Of a stretch of 64,000 bases of DNA, positions 1-12,831 are shown one piece after another. A program made the translations under genes and the position numbers. Source of the DNA: Plumapathes pennacea (lineage: Eukaryota; Cnidaria; Anthozoa; Antipatharia; Myriopathidae); assembly GCA_964036295.1 (NCBI GenBank), contig OZ038462.1:8878267-8942266 (forward strand). The letters are read 5' to 3'. A model generated the notes under the pieces. It was not told where the DNA came from and made no database searches. It worked only from the letters and a program-made list of their open reading frames with translations. Each line of letters opens with the position of its first letter. Position 1 is the first letter of the stretch.

Positions 1-1055
1 GTGTCAGTACAAGCATAATTCAGTTGATGACCGAGCATGTACTGGTGCATTCCAAAGATGAAGGCGGCCTTACAAAACTCATATGATTTTCTTTAGTCTA
101 GCCTTTGACCGACCCTTTAAAATACCAACAAAAAAAAAACATTTTTATACTTTTTTTAATACCTGGGGCTGGTAAAGGGACCCCTTCCGGGCGGGAACTC
201 ACCGTGCAGCCGATCATAGGGAGTACCCCCTTCCCCCCTCCGGGCCACAATGCTCATGGCACAAGAGACAGCAGCAGAAATGGCGTTTCTTTCAAATTTC
301 TCACAGTCACTATAAACGCATTTTATTTGTTAAAGTCCCCGTGATCTTGTCCTATTTCGAGAAGATACCGATTTGCAAGCGGAATAAGAAAGTGTTTTGT
401 GGAAGAAGTGATGGGGCCAAGCGATAACCTTAAGGAGATCATAACTAAAGCATCGGAACGTTTGTATATGATCAGGGTGCATGCTAATGCATGTTGGGCA
501 TTCCACCACTCCATCGATCTTGTTAACATCTACATCGCACTTGTGAGAGCCATCCTCGAGTATTGTTTTGTTACCTGGTCAAACAGCCTACCTGGATACC
601 TCGAGGACAAGATCAAAATGGTTCAGAAGCGTGCAGTGCGTATCATTTTCCCTGAAACTCACTATCGTGACGCCACATTGCGCTCTTAATGCCAGTAATA
701 TTCTGCACAACACTAATAGTGACTACTATTTACCAGTGTCCTACAGACAAGATTAGACTGTTTCTTTTTTTCTCTGCTATGGCCTTTAAACTGACTGATG
801 TCAATCGACTGACCCCAGAGTTTAGAGCATGAACCATAAGTAGTTTGTAAATTCAAGTTTTAGGTACTATTTTTATTATTGTACACAGTTATAATTCCTA
901 CTATTTGTAACCCAGCCCCTTTTATCCCCTATAATTACCTCTTATGTATCTCCTATTGTAATTCACCTACACGGGTGCGATTCACTGATATTAAACTTTC
1001 ATTATTTTCATCCTTGTTATTATTATCATTGTTATCATTATCATTATAACTTTCG
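1..1055 (+). mobile_element. 3' end of a CR1/L2-like LINE (copy 1)
   Basis: The reading frame at 399-689 encodes the C-terminal tail of a non-LTR reverse transcriptase: a run resembling 'ASERLYMIRV', then 'ILEYCFVTWSNSLP', then 'VQKRAVRIIFP', the usual order in CR1/L2-type elements. The palm domain with its catalytic aspartates is absent, so this is a 5'-truncated dead copy. The 3' end runs into an ATT/ATC-rich tail at about 1,010-1,055. The same sequence recurs at 28,543-29,600 as part of the segmental duplication and, more degraded, at 27,550-28,205. The window starts inside the repeat. Confidence 0.75.
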
Positions 1056-2193
1056 GTCAGAATAGTGACCGGAATGAAATAAAGTGGAGATAAGGGGGGG
1101 AGGGAAGGGACTTATCTAAATATATATACAAAAAAATCCACCAGACATGATTTGTCAGCTGTTTTTATAACTTTGGCAACTTTTACATTGAAATTCATTC
1201 TATTCTTAGATTGACAGTTTACAGGTTTTGCTTGACAGGCCATAATGTTCTGCGAGAACTAAAGGGGCGCGAGGAAATTAGAAAATGAAGTTTGTTTGAT
1301 AATCAGCCTGGCCGGTTTAAAGTTTGGTTTGGCGTCATCCACAGCAACGACGATAGCACTAGAGAAGAAAAGAACTAAGTCATTTTGAGTGCTAAATATG
1401 ATCTGTTTCCGACCGTTTTGTAATTTTTGCTAATGCAAGATTACAGCGCTCGACTAATGGATTGAAGGTACGCAACTGACATACGCCTATAATAGGGCCC
1501 TGTAATTAGGGGTATCCATGTCCCCCGTCTGAATTTCAAAACCAGGTATGTCGCAATTTCAAAACGTCCCTGTGTCGTTGGTCGGAATTTCGAGCAGTGA
1601 CGTCATTCACGCGAAAATCTGAATTATCCTTTTGACATTTGTTAGGAACTCCCGAAAAAAATCAACCCTGAAGGTAAAGGTTTATCACACTCTGTTAAAC
1701 ACTCTACATTTTCTTAAGCCATCCAATCATTTACAGTTGGGGCGGATCTAGCATTTTGTGAGAGAGGGTTCGAGCACCGACACACTGAGGGGGAAAATTT
1801 TGACGACTGCGAGGAGACTAGTTTGAACGTTTACATTTGTTCAAGGGTCCTCAAATTGCAAGAAATGGTATTTCAGCGAATCTAGATTTCAAAATTTTGC
1901 GGGGGAGTGTACTTTCTTGATTTGTAATAAAAAAAAAGCTGTCGTGATTTTTAATACATCTCTGTCGTGTTTTGTAACAATAAAAGCTGTCGTGATTTGT
2001 AATAAATATTGACGTGTTTTGTAATAACAATCTATCAATGCACTATATGAGTGTCTTGGAACAAGATTGGTGCCTTATTGTACGACCACCTGTGACTTAT
2101 CCAGCCACGTAATAGTGGGGAAATTAAGGGCCTATATTTGAGTAGGGGTTTATTTGGAAGGGTGGGTGGGGGGAAGGGGGGGGGGGGGGGAGG
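1056..2193. other. Noncoding flank of the duplicated segment
   Basis: No gene is visible. A short degenerate tandem repeat with core GTCGTGATTTGTAATAA lies at about 1,935-2,030, and a G-rich run at 2,160-2,193 abuts the LTR. The stretch is repeated with few changes at 29,601-30,736. Confidence 0.6.
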
Positions 2194-2406
2194 TGACCGG
2201 AGCTGTGAGGGTATCACCCTTCCCCCCCTAGTTTTGTTTTGTTAGAGTGATCATGTGGTGATCATGCGGTGATCAGGGGGTGATCGGGAGGTGATTAGGA
2301 GGAGAGAGGAGAGACAACGCGAGAAGTGTTTCATCTACTATTGATTCTTGATTAAAGACTGAATCAGAAGCTGTGACTTCATTGTGTACCCTACAACTTC
2401 GGGATA
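2194..2406 (+). repeat. 5' LTR of BEL/Pao copy 1
   Basis: It begins TGACCGG and ends at the last base shared with the 3' LTR (GGGATA). It contains a C tract followed by four to five near-repeats of GGTGATCA at about 2,245-2,300. The exact end is uncertain: a TG...CA boundary would place it at 2,395. Confidence 0.85.
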
Positions 2407-2409
2407 TAG

Positions 2410-2427
2410 TGGTGCCGTGACCAGGAT
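2410..2427 (+). other. Primer binding site of BEL/Pao copy 1
   Basis: TGGTGCCGTGACC directly follows the 5' LTR and starts with the TGG expected to pair with a tRNA 3' CCA end. The tRNA was not identified. The same site lies at 30,970 in copy 2. Confidence 0.6.
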
Positions 2428-2475
2428 CTGCGGGGAGGAAAGAGCGAAGTTTTTACTCCAACGTGAAGGAGACTT

Positions 2476-4860
2476 GTGCCGCAAAGAACAGACATGGGAG
2501 ATACAGGGCCCGATGAATCCAACCCAGATGCGCCGGTCATTTCTGAGGAAGAACGAGACCTGGAGAAGAAAATCAAGAAGGAAATTGACAAGCTAAGGTT
2601 CTACTTAGAAGAAGCTGAGGAGCTGTTAGAGAGTGGCGATTACAGCGAAATGAAACTTACGTGCAAGCGAACCGACGAAATTCAAGATCGCCTAAATGAC
2701 CTTGTGTCAACATTGCAAGAACTTAAAATTGACCTCGGAAATTCGACGCAGAGAGCTGTCAGACAGTGGAAGAAAGACCTGAAGGAAACATACACGCCAC
2801 TGTTGGAGGTAAAGGACAGACTTAGTAAGGCCCTAGATGAAAGAGAGCGGAGTATAAAGAAAGAGGCCGAGGAAGAGAAGCTGATAGCGAAGTTTGAGAA
2901 GGAAGAGCAATTTAGACGTGAGATCCAGCAGTGGGAGATAGAGCTTTGGGAGGAAAAAATGAGAGCGGAGTTGAGAGCGACAGAGAAGAGAATCGAAATG
3001 GAGAAAACCGCAAAAGCCGCCCGTACGAAGCTGCCAGAACTGAAGATAACCCCCTTCGACGGTACCTCAGCCGACTGGATCAGGTTTGAGAATATGTTTA
3101 CAGCACAAATACATAACAAACCAATGTCTGACGAAGAGGAATTTGGATATCTGCTAGAGCTGGTGAAACCCAAGGTAAGAGATCGATTTGCTAATTTGAA
3201 GCCAGGCGCGACGGGATACAAAACAGCGTGGGGCAGGCTCAAAACTGAGTACGGGCAGAGTAAAACAGTTATCGCCGCACACATGAAGGAGATAATAAAC
3301 TTGCCAGTGATCAGAGGGTCGAACTACGATAAGATGCGCGAATTCTATGAGAAGTTGAGCAAGAATTTTGACGCACTGCAGACTCTGGGGGAGGGAGAGA
3401 TGCTTAAGGGTTTTGTCTTGTCCATTCTGAACAAGCTTCCCCAGGTCAAACCCGATTTGGTGAGAACTGATGAGGGGTGGGAAGATTGGAATATGGAGAA
3501 TCTAATCGTTTCCATCCGAAAATGGCTCAAACGTAACAAACCAGAAGACAACCACAAGGATCAAACGGATCCGAAGAAAAGGGAGTGACACCTGTTTAGT
3601 CAGAGGGGAGCATCGCCATCAAACCCCAGGGAAAGAGGGCCGCATTGCATATTTTGCGAACAGAAACACTGGGGGAACTCGTGTTTGACGTACGACACCG
3701 TTGCGAAGCGCAGACAGTTCTTTGCAGAGAAACGGCTATGTTTCAATTGCGGCCGCGCGGGACATCGGAAGAACAAATGCCGCGGCAGGGGTTGTTACAA
3801 GTGCAAGAGCAAACACCACACCAGCCTATGCGACAAACCACAAGAGAGCAAAACGGGAAACCACAACGCAATGTTAAATGGCTACACGCCTTCGATCGAG
3901 GAAAAGTCACTACCCGTCAGTAGTCACTACGCTATTGTACCACTGAAGATCCAGGAAGTCACGTTCTGGGCGTACTTGGATACAGGGTCAGGGAGGAACT
4001 TTATCTCTAAAGAGGCACTCAACAGATTAAAACTGAAACCGGTGCGACACGAGACGCGCCATATTGTAACGGTCAACGGAACACCGATTTTTGACGTGAC
4101 CATCGACTCGGTTGACAGTCAAGCAAGTGAGAAAGTAGAGATCACCGGAAGCAAACTGGCGGATTTTACAACCATCAGGAGACCCACCCTGGCAGAACTG
4201 AAGGCCAAATATCAACACATGGAGGGAAAGCTGTTCTACAGAACCGCAAGTGAAGAGTATCCAATCCACGTCATATTAGAAGACGCGACCTACTGTAAAA
4301 TCAGAACTGAACAAGTGTACAAAGGCCAACCGGAAGACCCCATCGTCGAGGGTACCACATTTGGCTGGGTCGTCCACGGTGGAAAAGAGTACTCGGACAG
4401 CAAGCGCACGCACGTGAGGGAAACCAACGACCACGAGAGACTGCATTCGCTTGACGTGTTGGGAGTAGAGGAACGAGGGGAGGACGATCAGCTAGACGTG
4501 TGTACGGAGTTTCAAGAGAACATCACCAGGAGAAATGACGGCAGATATGAGGTGGGCGTGCCATGGATCCCAGGCGCCGAGCTCTCAAACACAAATGAGG
4601 AGCCAAGCAGAAGACGCCTTTACAACGTTGGACGGAAACTGAATAGAAACGACGAGCTGAAAGAGGAGTATGAGAAGATAGTGCGCGAGCAGCTCGACCA
4701 GGGCATCATCGAAGAAGCACCAGAGGAGCCCACAGGTGATCGCGTGTTTTATATGCCCCACAAACCTGTAGTGAGAGAGAGCGCAGCGACAACCAAGGTG
4801 AGAATGGTGTTTGACGCGAGCGCGAAGCCACACCCGCTTGCTAACAGTGTGAATGAATGA
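2476..4860 (+). pseudogene. BEL/Pao gag-protease region, copy 1
   Basis: The N-terminal part (about residues 10-180) is charged and coiled-coil-like. It is followed by the DUF1759-type Pao gag region starting near 'PELKITPFDGTSADW'. A premature TGA at 3,586-3,588 ends this frame; copy 2 has a sense codon there. Coding resumes through a CCHC knuckle (CFNCGRAGH, then CYKCKSKHHTSLC) and an aspartic protease with the active-site triad DTGS in 'AYLDTGSGRNF'. It ends at 4,858-4,860 where a short GAAT repeat shifts the frame at the start of the RT. Both genomic copies share that shift. Confidence 0.85.
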
Positions 4861-6240
4861 ATGTATGCATACCGGCCCGCCGCTACAACCGCTACTGTGG
4901 GATGTCATGGCGAGGGCGCGGATGTCCACCCACTTACTACTTGCAGATCTTCAAAAGGCCTTCTTACAGATCGCCATCAAGGAGCAGGACAGGGATGCGT
5001 TTCGATTCCTATTCAATGTCAATGACAAGGAAGAACACTTGCGCTTCGCTCGAGTACCCTTTGGAACAGAAGCAAGCCCGTTCATGCTGGGAGCCACACT
5101 ACGACATCACTTCAATCAACAGCCACCAGAGCTTGAAGACACTGTCCAAGCGCTAAGGGAAAACACGTATGTAGATAACCTCATGAAAACCGGAAGTGAC
5201 GTCGCAGAACTGAAGAGGTTCAAACAGGAAGCGACTGAGGTCCTCGAAAGTGCAAGGTTCCCAGTGCATAAGTGGGAGTCCAACGTTCCAGAGTTAGACA
5301 GTGAGGCCAATCCTAGCAAGATACTCGGACACGTGTGGGACAAAAGAAAGGATACGCTGGAGATTCAAGCGCAGATGAACGAGGACACGCCAGTGAAAAA
5401 ACGATCAATACTCAGTCAACTCAGCAGTCTGTGTCTATGATCCGCTCGGCGTAATCTCACCGACCATGGTAGAGGGAAAGCGCATTTACAGAGAGGCGTG
5501 CGAGGAGAAAGTAGGCCGAAGTGAGCAGTGCTGTAACGAGAGATTGGCTGAAGTGGAGCAGTCAGCTTAGGAACGTCAGAGTGCCGAGGAGCATAGCCAG
5601 AAATATCAGCAAGATGAAGGGTGTGCAACTCCTTGTTTTCGCAGATGCTAGTAACACAGCGTGTTCAGCTGCGATCATTGCTGTAGTCGAACACTCGACA
5701 GGTGTTGTGAAGGGGTTGCTGACGTCTAAGTCTAGAATTTCGAAACGTAACACATCAATAGCAAGACTAGAGCTGGTGGGCGGGCAGATGGCATCAAACA
5801 TGGCAAAGAACCTGCTAGCAGCGCTGAGACGGTGACCCATCACTTCTGTGAACGTGTTGATGGACAGCATGGTAGCGCTATACTGGATCTGCAGCCCAGG
5901 AAAAGCATGGAAGGTGTTTGTGTCAAACCGAGTAAGGAAGATTGCTGAAATCACACAAGAGACAGGGATCGAGTGGAAGTATTGTCCCACAGATAAGAAT
6001 TTAGCAGACTTGGGAAGCCGGGGCGCTTCACTGGAGAAGATGCAGAGAGGAGAGTGGTTTGAAGGACCAGAGTGGTTGCTGAATAAGGATGAGTGGCCAG
6101 AACAACCGAAACTGGAGAAGACCAAGAGCGTTAGCGAAGAGCACAAACCGGTAAAAGAGGAGGCGCTGTACTCAGTAAAGAAAGAGCCTGACGAGTGGGA
6201 CGCACTTCTGGATAGAAGCAAACTCTGGAGAACCCTCTGA
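4853..6240 (+). pseudogene. BEL/Pao reverse transcriptase-RNase H region, copy 1
   Basis: The RT core is recognised by '[12 protein letters not shown]' (first catalytic Asp), '[11 protein letters not shown]' and 'TYVDNLM', in which YVDN replaces the usual YxDD, as is common in Pao elements. A 4-nt insertion near 5,428 and an 8-nt loss near 5,515, both relative to copy 2, shift the frame. The RNase H-like part follows, with 'HVFADAS'-type and 'LELVGGQMA' motifs and an in-frame stop at 5,833 that copy 2 lacks. A further stop lies at 6,238. Confidence 0.85.
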
Positions 6241-7689
6241 GTGACCGCGTGGGTTCTAAGGTTCATGCATAATACATTGGCCAAGAAACGCAAAGCAAAG
6301 AAGAGGACTGGACCGCTGACGACGGAGGAGATAGGGAGTGCAAGAGATCATTGGTTAAGGAAAGTGCAAGCGGACGTGGAGTCAGATCTAGAGACCCCAG
6401 GTTGGAAGCTAGTGACAGAGGAAGGCACCGGCATCCTCAAGTGTAAAGGGAGAATCCCTGTTACCAGCCAACATACATCGAAGGGGGAGTATTTGCAGAC
6501 AAGCTGATACGTCATGTCCATGAAGACATAAAACACCTAGGCGTCGCTAGCACAATGGCAGCAGTGAGAGAAGAGTGGTGGATACCACAGCTGAGATCGA
6601 AGGTGAAGAAGGTAACCAATAGCTGTTACTTGTGCAAGGCATTCAACGCCCAACCGTACGGACCAGCGGCAACAGCTGCGCTACCTTCGTTTCGCACCGA
6701 ATGTGGAAGACCGTTCGAGACTACAGGGGTCGACTTCGCCGGACCCCTCAGTTACAAGATTTCCAAGAAAGAGCAAGGCAAGTGCTACATTGTGATATTT
6801 ACTTGTGCGACGTCAAGAGCAGTACACTTGGAGGTGACAAAGTCGCAAACAGCAGAGGAGTTCCAGGGAAAGCTCAATGCGTTCATCACAAGGCGCACCA
6901 GACCAGAACGCATTGTATCAGACAACGCTGCAGTCTTCAAAACCACGGCAACCTGGATCAATTAAGAAGATACGGAAGAGTGAGGCGTTGCAATACTACC
7001 TGGCCAGACAACGAATAAGGTGGCAGTTCAACCTTGCAAGGTCACCATGGTGGGGAGGACTGTACGAAAGACTAATCAAGGAAGTCAAGAAAACTTTGTA
7101 CAAGACGATGGGGAGAACGAGCCTGAAGTATGATCAAGTAGAAGCTGTAGTGATGGACATCGAGCGGCATCTGAACAATCGTCCCCTAACGTACGTGGAA
7201 AGCGAGCCAGGAGAGGAGCAAGTGTTGACGCCCAACGTAGTCATGTGGGGTCAGGGTGCGCATGCCATAGAAGATATCGAGTTGGACGGAGATAAAGTCA
7301 CCAAGCTGCATGCGCGACTGACGGAGAAAAGGCAGCACGTATGGCAGAGGTGGAGGAAAGAATACGTCCACAGCCTGATGGAGAGTCACCGTATCAAGAG
7401 AGGCGACAACAATTACCCAGATGTTGGAGAAGTCGTGCTAGTCGTCGGGGATGAGAAGAACCGAGAAGAATGGAAGAAAGGGCGTGTCTTGAGACACATC
7501 AGAGGAAGAGATGGTGTGGTGAGGGGAGTCATACTCCTACACAAGTGTTACTATATCGAGAGACCACTATCTCTTGTGTGTTCACTGGAGATCAAGGGAG
7601 CTGTAGTTGCTGATAACAGACCAACAGCGGAGGTGCAGGAGTTGAGACGGAGCGACAGACGTGCAGCGCAAGACAGAAGGTTCAGCTGA
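6241..7689 (+). pseudogene. BEL/Pao integrase region, copy 1
   Basis: The zinc-binding H2C2 segment includes '[15 protein letters not shown]' near 6,620. The catalytic DDE core is spread over two frames: Asp in 'GVDFAGP', Asp in 'IVSDNAAVF', and Glu in '[14 protein letters not shown]'. A frame break occurs at about 6,960 between the second Asp and the Glu. The C-terminal DUF5641-like part ([11 protein letters not shown]) is present. Copy 2 lacks about 1.08 kb here, from about 6,341 to 7,420. Confidence 0.85.
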
Positions 7690-7885
7690 TACTACAGGAG
7701 GAAGACAAGTGAGGGCGGATGTTGCATGATGACAACGATAGTGAGGCTAATTGAAGAGCAAAGGAGTCACAATACTGCGTGCACGAACTGTGTAGTTTTT
7801 GTTAGTTTAAGGAACACTGAAAATTGAACTTTCCAGAAAGACGTTATTGTTAGTAAAATTAAATAACTTTAATTTTAGGGGAGTG

Positions 7886-8094
7886 TGACCGGAACTGTGA
7901 GGGTACCACCCTCCCCCCCCCCCCCCCCAGTTTTGTTTTGTTAGAGTGATCACGTGGTGATCATGCGGTGATCAGGGGGTAATCAGGAGGAGAGAGGAGA
8001 GACAACGCAAGAAGTGTTTCATCTACTATTGATTCTTGATTAAAGACTGAATCAGAAGCTGTGACTTCATTGTGTCCCCTACAACTTCGGGATA
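7886..8094 (+). repeat. 3' LTR of BEL/Pao copy 1
   Basis: It matches the 5' LTR with a handful of substitutions and a shortened GGTGATCA repeat block. It is preceded by a purine-rich AGGGGAG stretch at about 7,877-7,883 that may be the polypurine tract. No clean target-site duplication could be assigned because both flanks are G-rich. Confidence 0.85.
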
Positions 8095-9889
8095 GAGGGG
8101 TGGCATATTCGAGGATATACCGCATTTTCAATTTATCTTAACAACCACATTTTCACCTGACTGTGTACGTTTCTACAATAGTTCCACCATTTGCAAATCA
8201 ATCATCCTGTGAATACACTAATAACTATGGCATGCTGTGCGTGTGTCAACTGGGAAGACTTGTCCCACTCCTCCCCCCGACTCACTGAGACGAGCACAAT
8301 CAACAAATATCAAACTCCATTTAATAACAATTACAAGAATGATTTACAGTTGCTCTCTGCTCAGGCAAACAAAGCTTTATATTTTATCACCTACAACGGG
8401 TTCAGCATTTAAGCAAAGTTATTACAGAAGACTGTATTTTTGCCGCTGATACATGAATGTACGTTATTTATATAATCTGAATAAATACAATAATAATTAT
8501 TTCTATACAATGCTATAATATAATACATTAACTACGTGAAAGAGATCTCCCAGTGCTCTTATCATTTCCTTTCTTGAGTGTAAACATAGTTATAGCTATT
8601 CTTGTTGTGGAGGTAAGCCTACGTCCACAAAACTGAGTTTTTAAATACCCGCATCATTTGTCAAAGCCACTTGTCCACACAAATTCGTTTTCATTTCAAG
8701 ACACATGTTTTCGAAGGTCTGCCCATTGAGAACCAATTTTCGACAAATCGTTTTAGTGTCGACGAAAAAAAAAATGACGTGTTTTCAACTGAAAGCTCAT
8801 TGGTGTGGGTGTGGCTGAAGTCCCAAATTCTGTTTTAAATTGCACGCGCACGAGTTCAAATCATACAATACTTTTAATAGAGTTGGCCCTGAGTCCGCAA
8901 GGCGAGGAAACAGATAACAAACACTTTACAAGACCATTCCCACAAGGTAGCAACTTTAAATTATTGTAAACATGATGACAAAATTAAAAGGAAAATAGCA
9001 AGACAAAAATGAGACAAAGGTCAATTAAGAAGAAAATAGATATTTCTAATAAAATGTTGTATGAAGTAATCTCTCCTTGGTGCTGTAGTCTGAGTAAGAG
9101 CTGCAACAGGAGAATGGTCTTTGGTAACCAGACACCAGGCAACAAATAGTCTCACAATACGTAAAAAATAATCATGAAAAATACAAACATCACACTGTAA
9201 ACAGACGCACACACACAGCCAAACATGCTGCCAAAACACACAAAGTCCTTCACACCGTACTATATACCAGGCCACAAAACATACCACATACAATTTTCAT
9301 GCTAATTTTGACCGAAGTAGGTAATTTCATCAACAAGAATTTGACATTCTATTAGGAGCGACGATGTAAAAAAAGAATGTAAAACAATATGAAAGGCCTG
9401 GCACAGCAGCAGTGTGTAAGGTGGTGAAAGCGATGCACTTCAAACTCAACCATTTGAAGTCTGAAGGAGTGGGGATAGAGAGAGAAAAACCACAGCAGTA
9501 ATTCTTTGGCTGTTCGGAAATCAAATTAAATTGAAAACGTTTTGTGGCAGAAAATACATTGCCTGAAATCTTGTGCATTTCCTATTCCTTCGTCTAAACA
9601 TCAAATGGTTAAAGTATAACAACAAATGACCTGCCTAAGGCTGAACTAATCCGGCAATTTATCTGCACTAAAAACACTTCTGATCTACTCTACAGTAACC
9701 ACACATTGCAAGTTGACACAAACAGACTAGCGGTTGGTTCTTACACCTCAGATGAAATTCCTTTCAACTGTCATGATCAAGGCAGGCATATTTCTGTCAG
9801 ATAAACGAGTACTATTGGAATTACTGCCACTGCAAAGAAACCATTTCGATGCAATGAGGACCTCGGAGGAAAATCAAAGAAATTTTCTC
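8095..9889. other. Noncoding stretch, duplicated at 35,883-37,690
   Basis: No gene is recognised. The longest shared frame, 73 codons at 8,191-8,412, is conserved in the duplicate, but so is the surrounding DNA, so it carries no evidence of coding. Confidence 0.5.
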
Positions 9890-10042
9890 ATTGGTGCGTT
9901 TTCATCCACTGACAAATATTGCAGGTTTCTCATTGGTTGAGAGTTTGCGCTCCAAACGAATTCAGCTAATCAGAAGCGAGGGATTTCGATCCGCACTCGA
10001 GTAAAAGCTGAAGAGTTGCAATATGAACCGCATTTATAAAAG
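9890..10042 (+). promoter_or_regulatory. Promoter-like block, copy 1 (two ATTGG boxes and a TATA box)
   Basis: Two inverted CCAAT boxes (CTCATTGG) lie at about 9,890 and 9,930, and a TTTATAAAAG box is at 10,033-10,042. About 535 bases downstream a good 5' splice site (ACG|GTAAGAAA, GT at 10,578) would end a first exon with no long frame. The block points away from the BEL element, toward and antisense to the NLR gene. It is preserved in the duplicate at 37,700-37,850. No transcript evidence is available. Confidence 0.35.
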
Positions 10043-11056
10043 TGGACTGAAAAAATACGCCAGAAAAAGGCGACGAAAGACACGGAAAACACTTTCTGGA
10101 AATTCGTAAAAACGACGAGGACTGTTTGAAATCGCAATCACGCTACAGGATTTGAACAGGAGTGTTGGATGAAGTTTGAAGTAAGGACAGCCGTTATTCA
10201 ACGAAAAATTGTACTACAAGTCCTTGGTATCAACGGCCGGCGAGATATTCTTATGTAGTATTTCAACACAGCTGGAGGATAAGCTGGGACCTTACTTGGA
10301 CTCTGAACATATTTACATGGATTTGATCGCCGAACTTGTGCCTCGGACTGAATAATTGTACAAAATATTTGTAGAAACGCTGCTAATTTCACTTCAGTAA
10401 CGGATCTCTACAAGATTGAAACTTGAACTCGGTTTATTTTGTTTACTGTGAGCTGTGCTTCGATTTGCTCTCGATGAAACTTCTGTAAAAGTTACTGCTG
10501 GCTATTTTGTGGAAAGAAAAAAAATGTGACTTGGAGTGTTTTCCCGCGCGAAACAACAAATACTTCACAAGTTTACGGTAAGAAATCACAAATAACTTGT
10601 TCTGTTTGATTATTTTTCTGCTCAAATATTATTCTCATATGCTCTTCATCATTGCTGTAATGACCTTCATGTATATTTTGTTGATTAATTCAGGATTTCC
10701 TCTATTAAACGGCTTTGTATTTGAATTTCTCTTCATAACTTGCCACAGAACGCGGCGAGTCTTGGCGTGTTTTTCGCTTTCTTGTTGAATTTTCTTGCTT
10801 TTAAATCGTTTTGTGAATGAAAACGCACTTGTTTATCACACAAAATTCCCCTAAACACTGCTAAGCCGTGTGGTAATGTTTCCTGACAGAAATAAACTCG
10901 TTCAGTTGCCTTTTTGATAAATTTCTGGCCAAACAATTTACAAATCGAAGCCAAACTCGTTCTGTTCACAGAGGAAATGTTTTGTTTTCAGTGAATTAAT
11001 TGTGAGAAGTGAAGCAAACGCTTGTCTCTTGTCTCACTACATTTTTAATATACTAA

Positions 11057-12831
11057 TTAATAAATCTCCAGACGTGTGTTTTGTTTCTTTAATTCCTGGA
11101 TAGCTGGCTCGTCCCTGAACTCCTCGCCCAATCTTAACCCTTGTAATGTTGTGTTGTGAGTCAGTGCGCGAGCCAGTGCAGGCAAACCTGTGAGGAGCGG
11201 GTTATTAAACAAATATAAATACTGCAATGTGTGGTTACTTACCATTGACTCGGCTAATGTTGTTACATCTTTTATGTTGTTCCCGTACAAATATAACCTC
11301 TTCAGCGGCCTGTTTTCTCTCAACATTGTACACACAATTCTATATTCTCCATCTGTCTCACTAATCTTACTGCCGCTCAGGTCCAGGTCCTCCCAAGTGC
11401 TACTGCTGACAACTGCCTCGTACATCGCTTCACCAAACTCAGCGTTAATATCAGCACATTCACGAACAACATCAAAAAGGTATTTTACATTATCTCTAGA
11501 ACCAGAGAGATGCCGTGTGAGAGATGACACTAAACCAACTAAAGACTGTTTTCCCGCCTCGGCTTTCTGACTCAGAAGGCCTAAAACAAACGAAATAAGT
11601 TGTTCGTATTTAACACGAGAAATTTTAACCTGACTAAGACAATCATCATTACCTGAGAGAAGCTGCTGGCATAGACTAACAGCGGCAAAATATTCTTGCA
11701 CTGTCTTATGCACAAATTGATAAGAGCAGCCGGGCCTCATTCTTGAAACGCTCGTTTCTTTGCAAAGGAATCCAAATTCGAGTATTATCTTCGTCGCGCG
11801 GCCTTCAGCGTGAAAGTCGTCTTCATCGAAGTGAAGTTGGTCGTTCGCTATACCCTTGAGAGCCAAACGACCGAGAGCATCAAGGTCTTCTTGGTGCTCC
11901 CCCACTGGGTCAACGGGAGGTTCTTCTTGTTTTCTCTTGTAGTATCTTGTCAAAACACAGCGTGTTAGCTCTTGGTACAGCTGGATCTTGCTGGAGGGAA
12001 GATTACCATCCGTTTCCTCGCAGACAAAACAAAGAAGAGACGTGGTGAGCGGGTTAGAGATGAGATCGCGCAGATATGCACCGTCTTCGCTTGACTTCTT
12101 CCCAATTTTGTCACGAAGATACTTGGCTCTTTGTTTTCCTTTCTTTCCATCCCCAAAGAATTTGTTGATGTAAGATTTCGCATCTCTGAATGTGAAACCA
12201 ACGATCTGGAAAAGGCTATCACAGTGCTTTCGTAACTGCGGGTCATTTCTGCTGGTCAGCAGAAACTTGCACTGCCAAGATTGAAGCTCTTTGTTAATCA
12301 GGAAAGAGATGTTGATGGCCTGTTTGAGTTCATCTAAGCCGTCCAACACAATCAGGACTTGAGACTGAGTGGTCTTTATGTAATCAAACAAAGCCGTCTT
12401 TAAATCTTCTGACGCATCTAATGGCAACAGTTGGTCGACAATGGAACACTTCAAGGTTTCGGCATTAATAGTATCAGCTGTTGACATTATATCTCTGCAT
12501 TTCAGTTTCAGGAGAATCTTAAAACTCGGAAATGCCTCTCCAATCTGGCCTTTAGACCAATCGGCTGCTATTTTCTGACAAAACACCGTTTTGCCAATTC
12601 CAGGTGCTCCCTCTACAAGGACAATTCTTGGCTCCTCACAATGTTCGTGTGGCTTGAAGACCTCATACATGTCACGAGTATTATCCTCTCGTTGGTTGGA
12701 TCGTTGGGTTTTTCTTCTGACCATTCGCACCTTGATGTAGATGGATTTTAAAGACAACTGCCAGTCTTCCAACCACGGGAAAGGAGTGACGTAAGTGTGT
12801 TCTCGTGTCTTGTACTCCCTCTTCAATATTG
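11057..12831 (-). CDS. NLR A exon 5: NACHT and LRR domains
   Basis: One large exon holds the whole ATPase and repeat region. The acceptor is CTGCAG|CAATATTG. Markers are 'VTPFPWLEDW' at the N-terminal edge, GAPGIGKT, 'LIVLDGLDEL', 'LLTSRNDPQLR' (sensor 1-like), 'LISNPLTTSLLC' and 'YQFVHKTVQEYFAA' (winged-helix end of NACHT). Then come LRRs with WEDLDLSGS, LKRLYLYGNN, LQYLYLFNN and LQGLRLG strands. The stop is TAA at 11,057. The single-exon NACHT is typical of invertebrate NLR expansions. Confidence 0.92.

Larger units (their letters stand above)
2194..8094 (+). mobile_element. BEL/Pao LTR retrotransposon, copy 1, inactivated
   Basis: Two LTRs of about 210 bp flank a gag-pol region read on the plus strand. 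The order is gag with a DUF1759-like region, CCHC zinc knuckle, A17-type protease, reverse transcriptase, RNase H, then integrase; integrase in last place is the Pao layout. Several frameshifts and stops break the frame, so this copy cannot make a full polyprotein. LTR divergence is low, suggesting modest age. A second copy at 30,737-35,882 arose by segmental duplication rather than transposition, because flanking DNA on both sides matches as well. Confidence 0.9.

Noticed and set aside
1070-1075. AATAAA-like signal after the LINE
   Set aside because: Isolated hexamer after a truncated element; no gene to serve.
2682-3284. 200-codon minus-strand frame
   Set aside because: Serine-rich shadow of the BEL gag coding strand; the same applies to 5,562-6,293 and 34,399-35,304.
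8191-8412. 73-codon frame identical in both copies
   Set aside because: Surrounding noncoding DNA is equally conserved, so identity reflects recent duplication. No motif or splice context.
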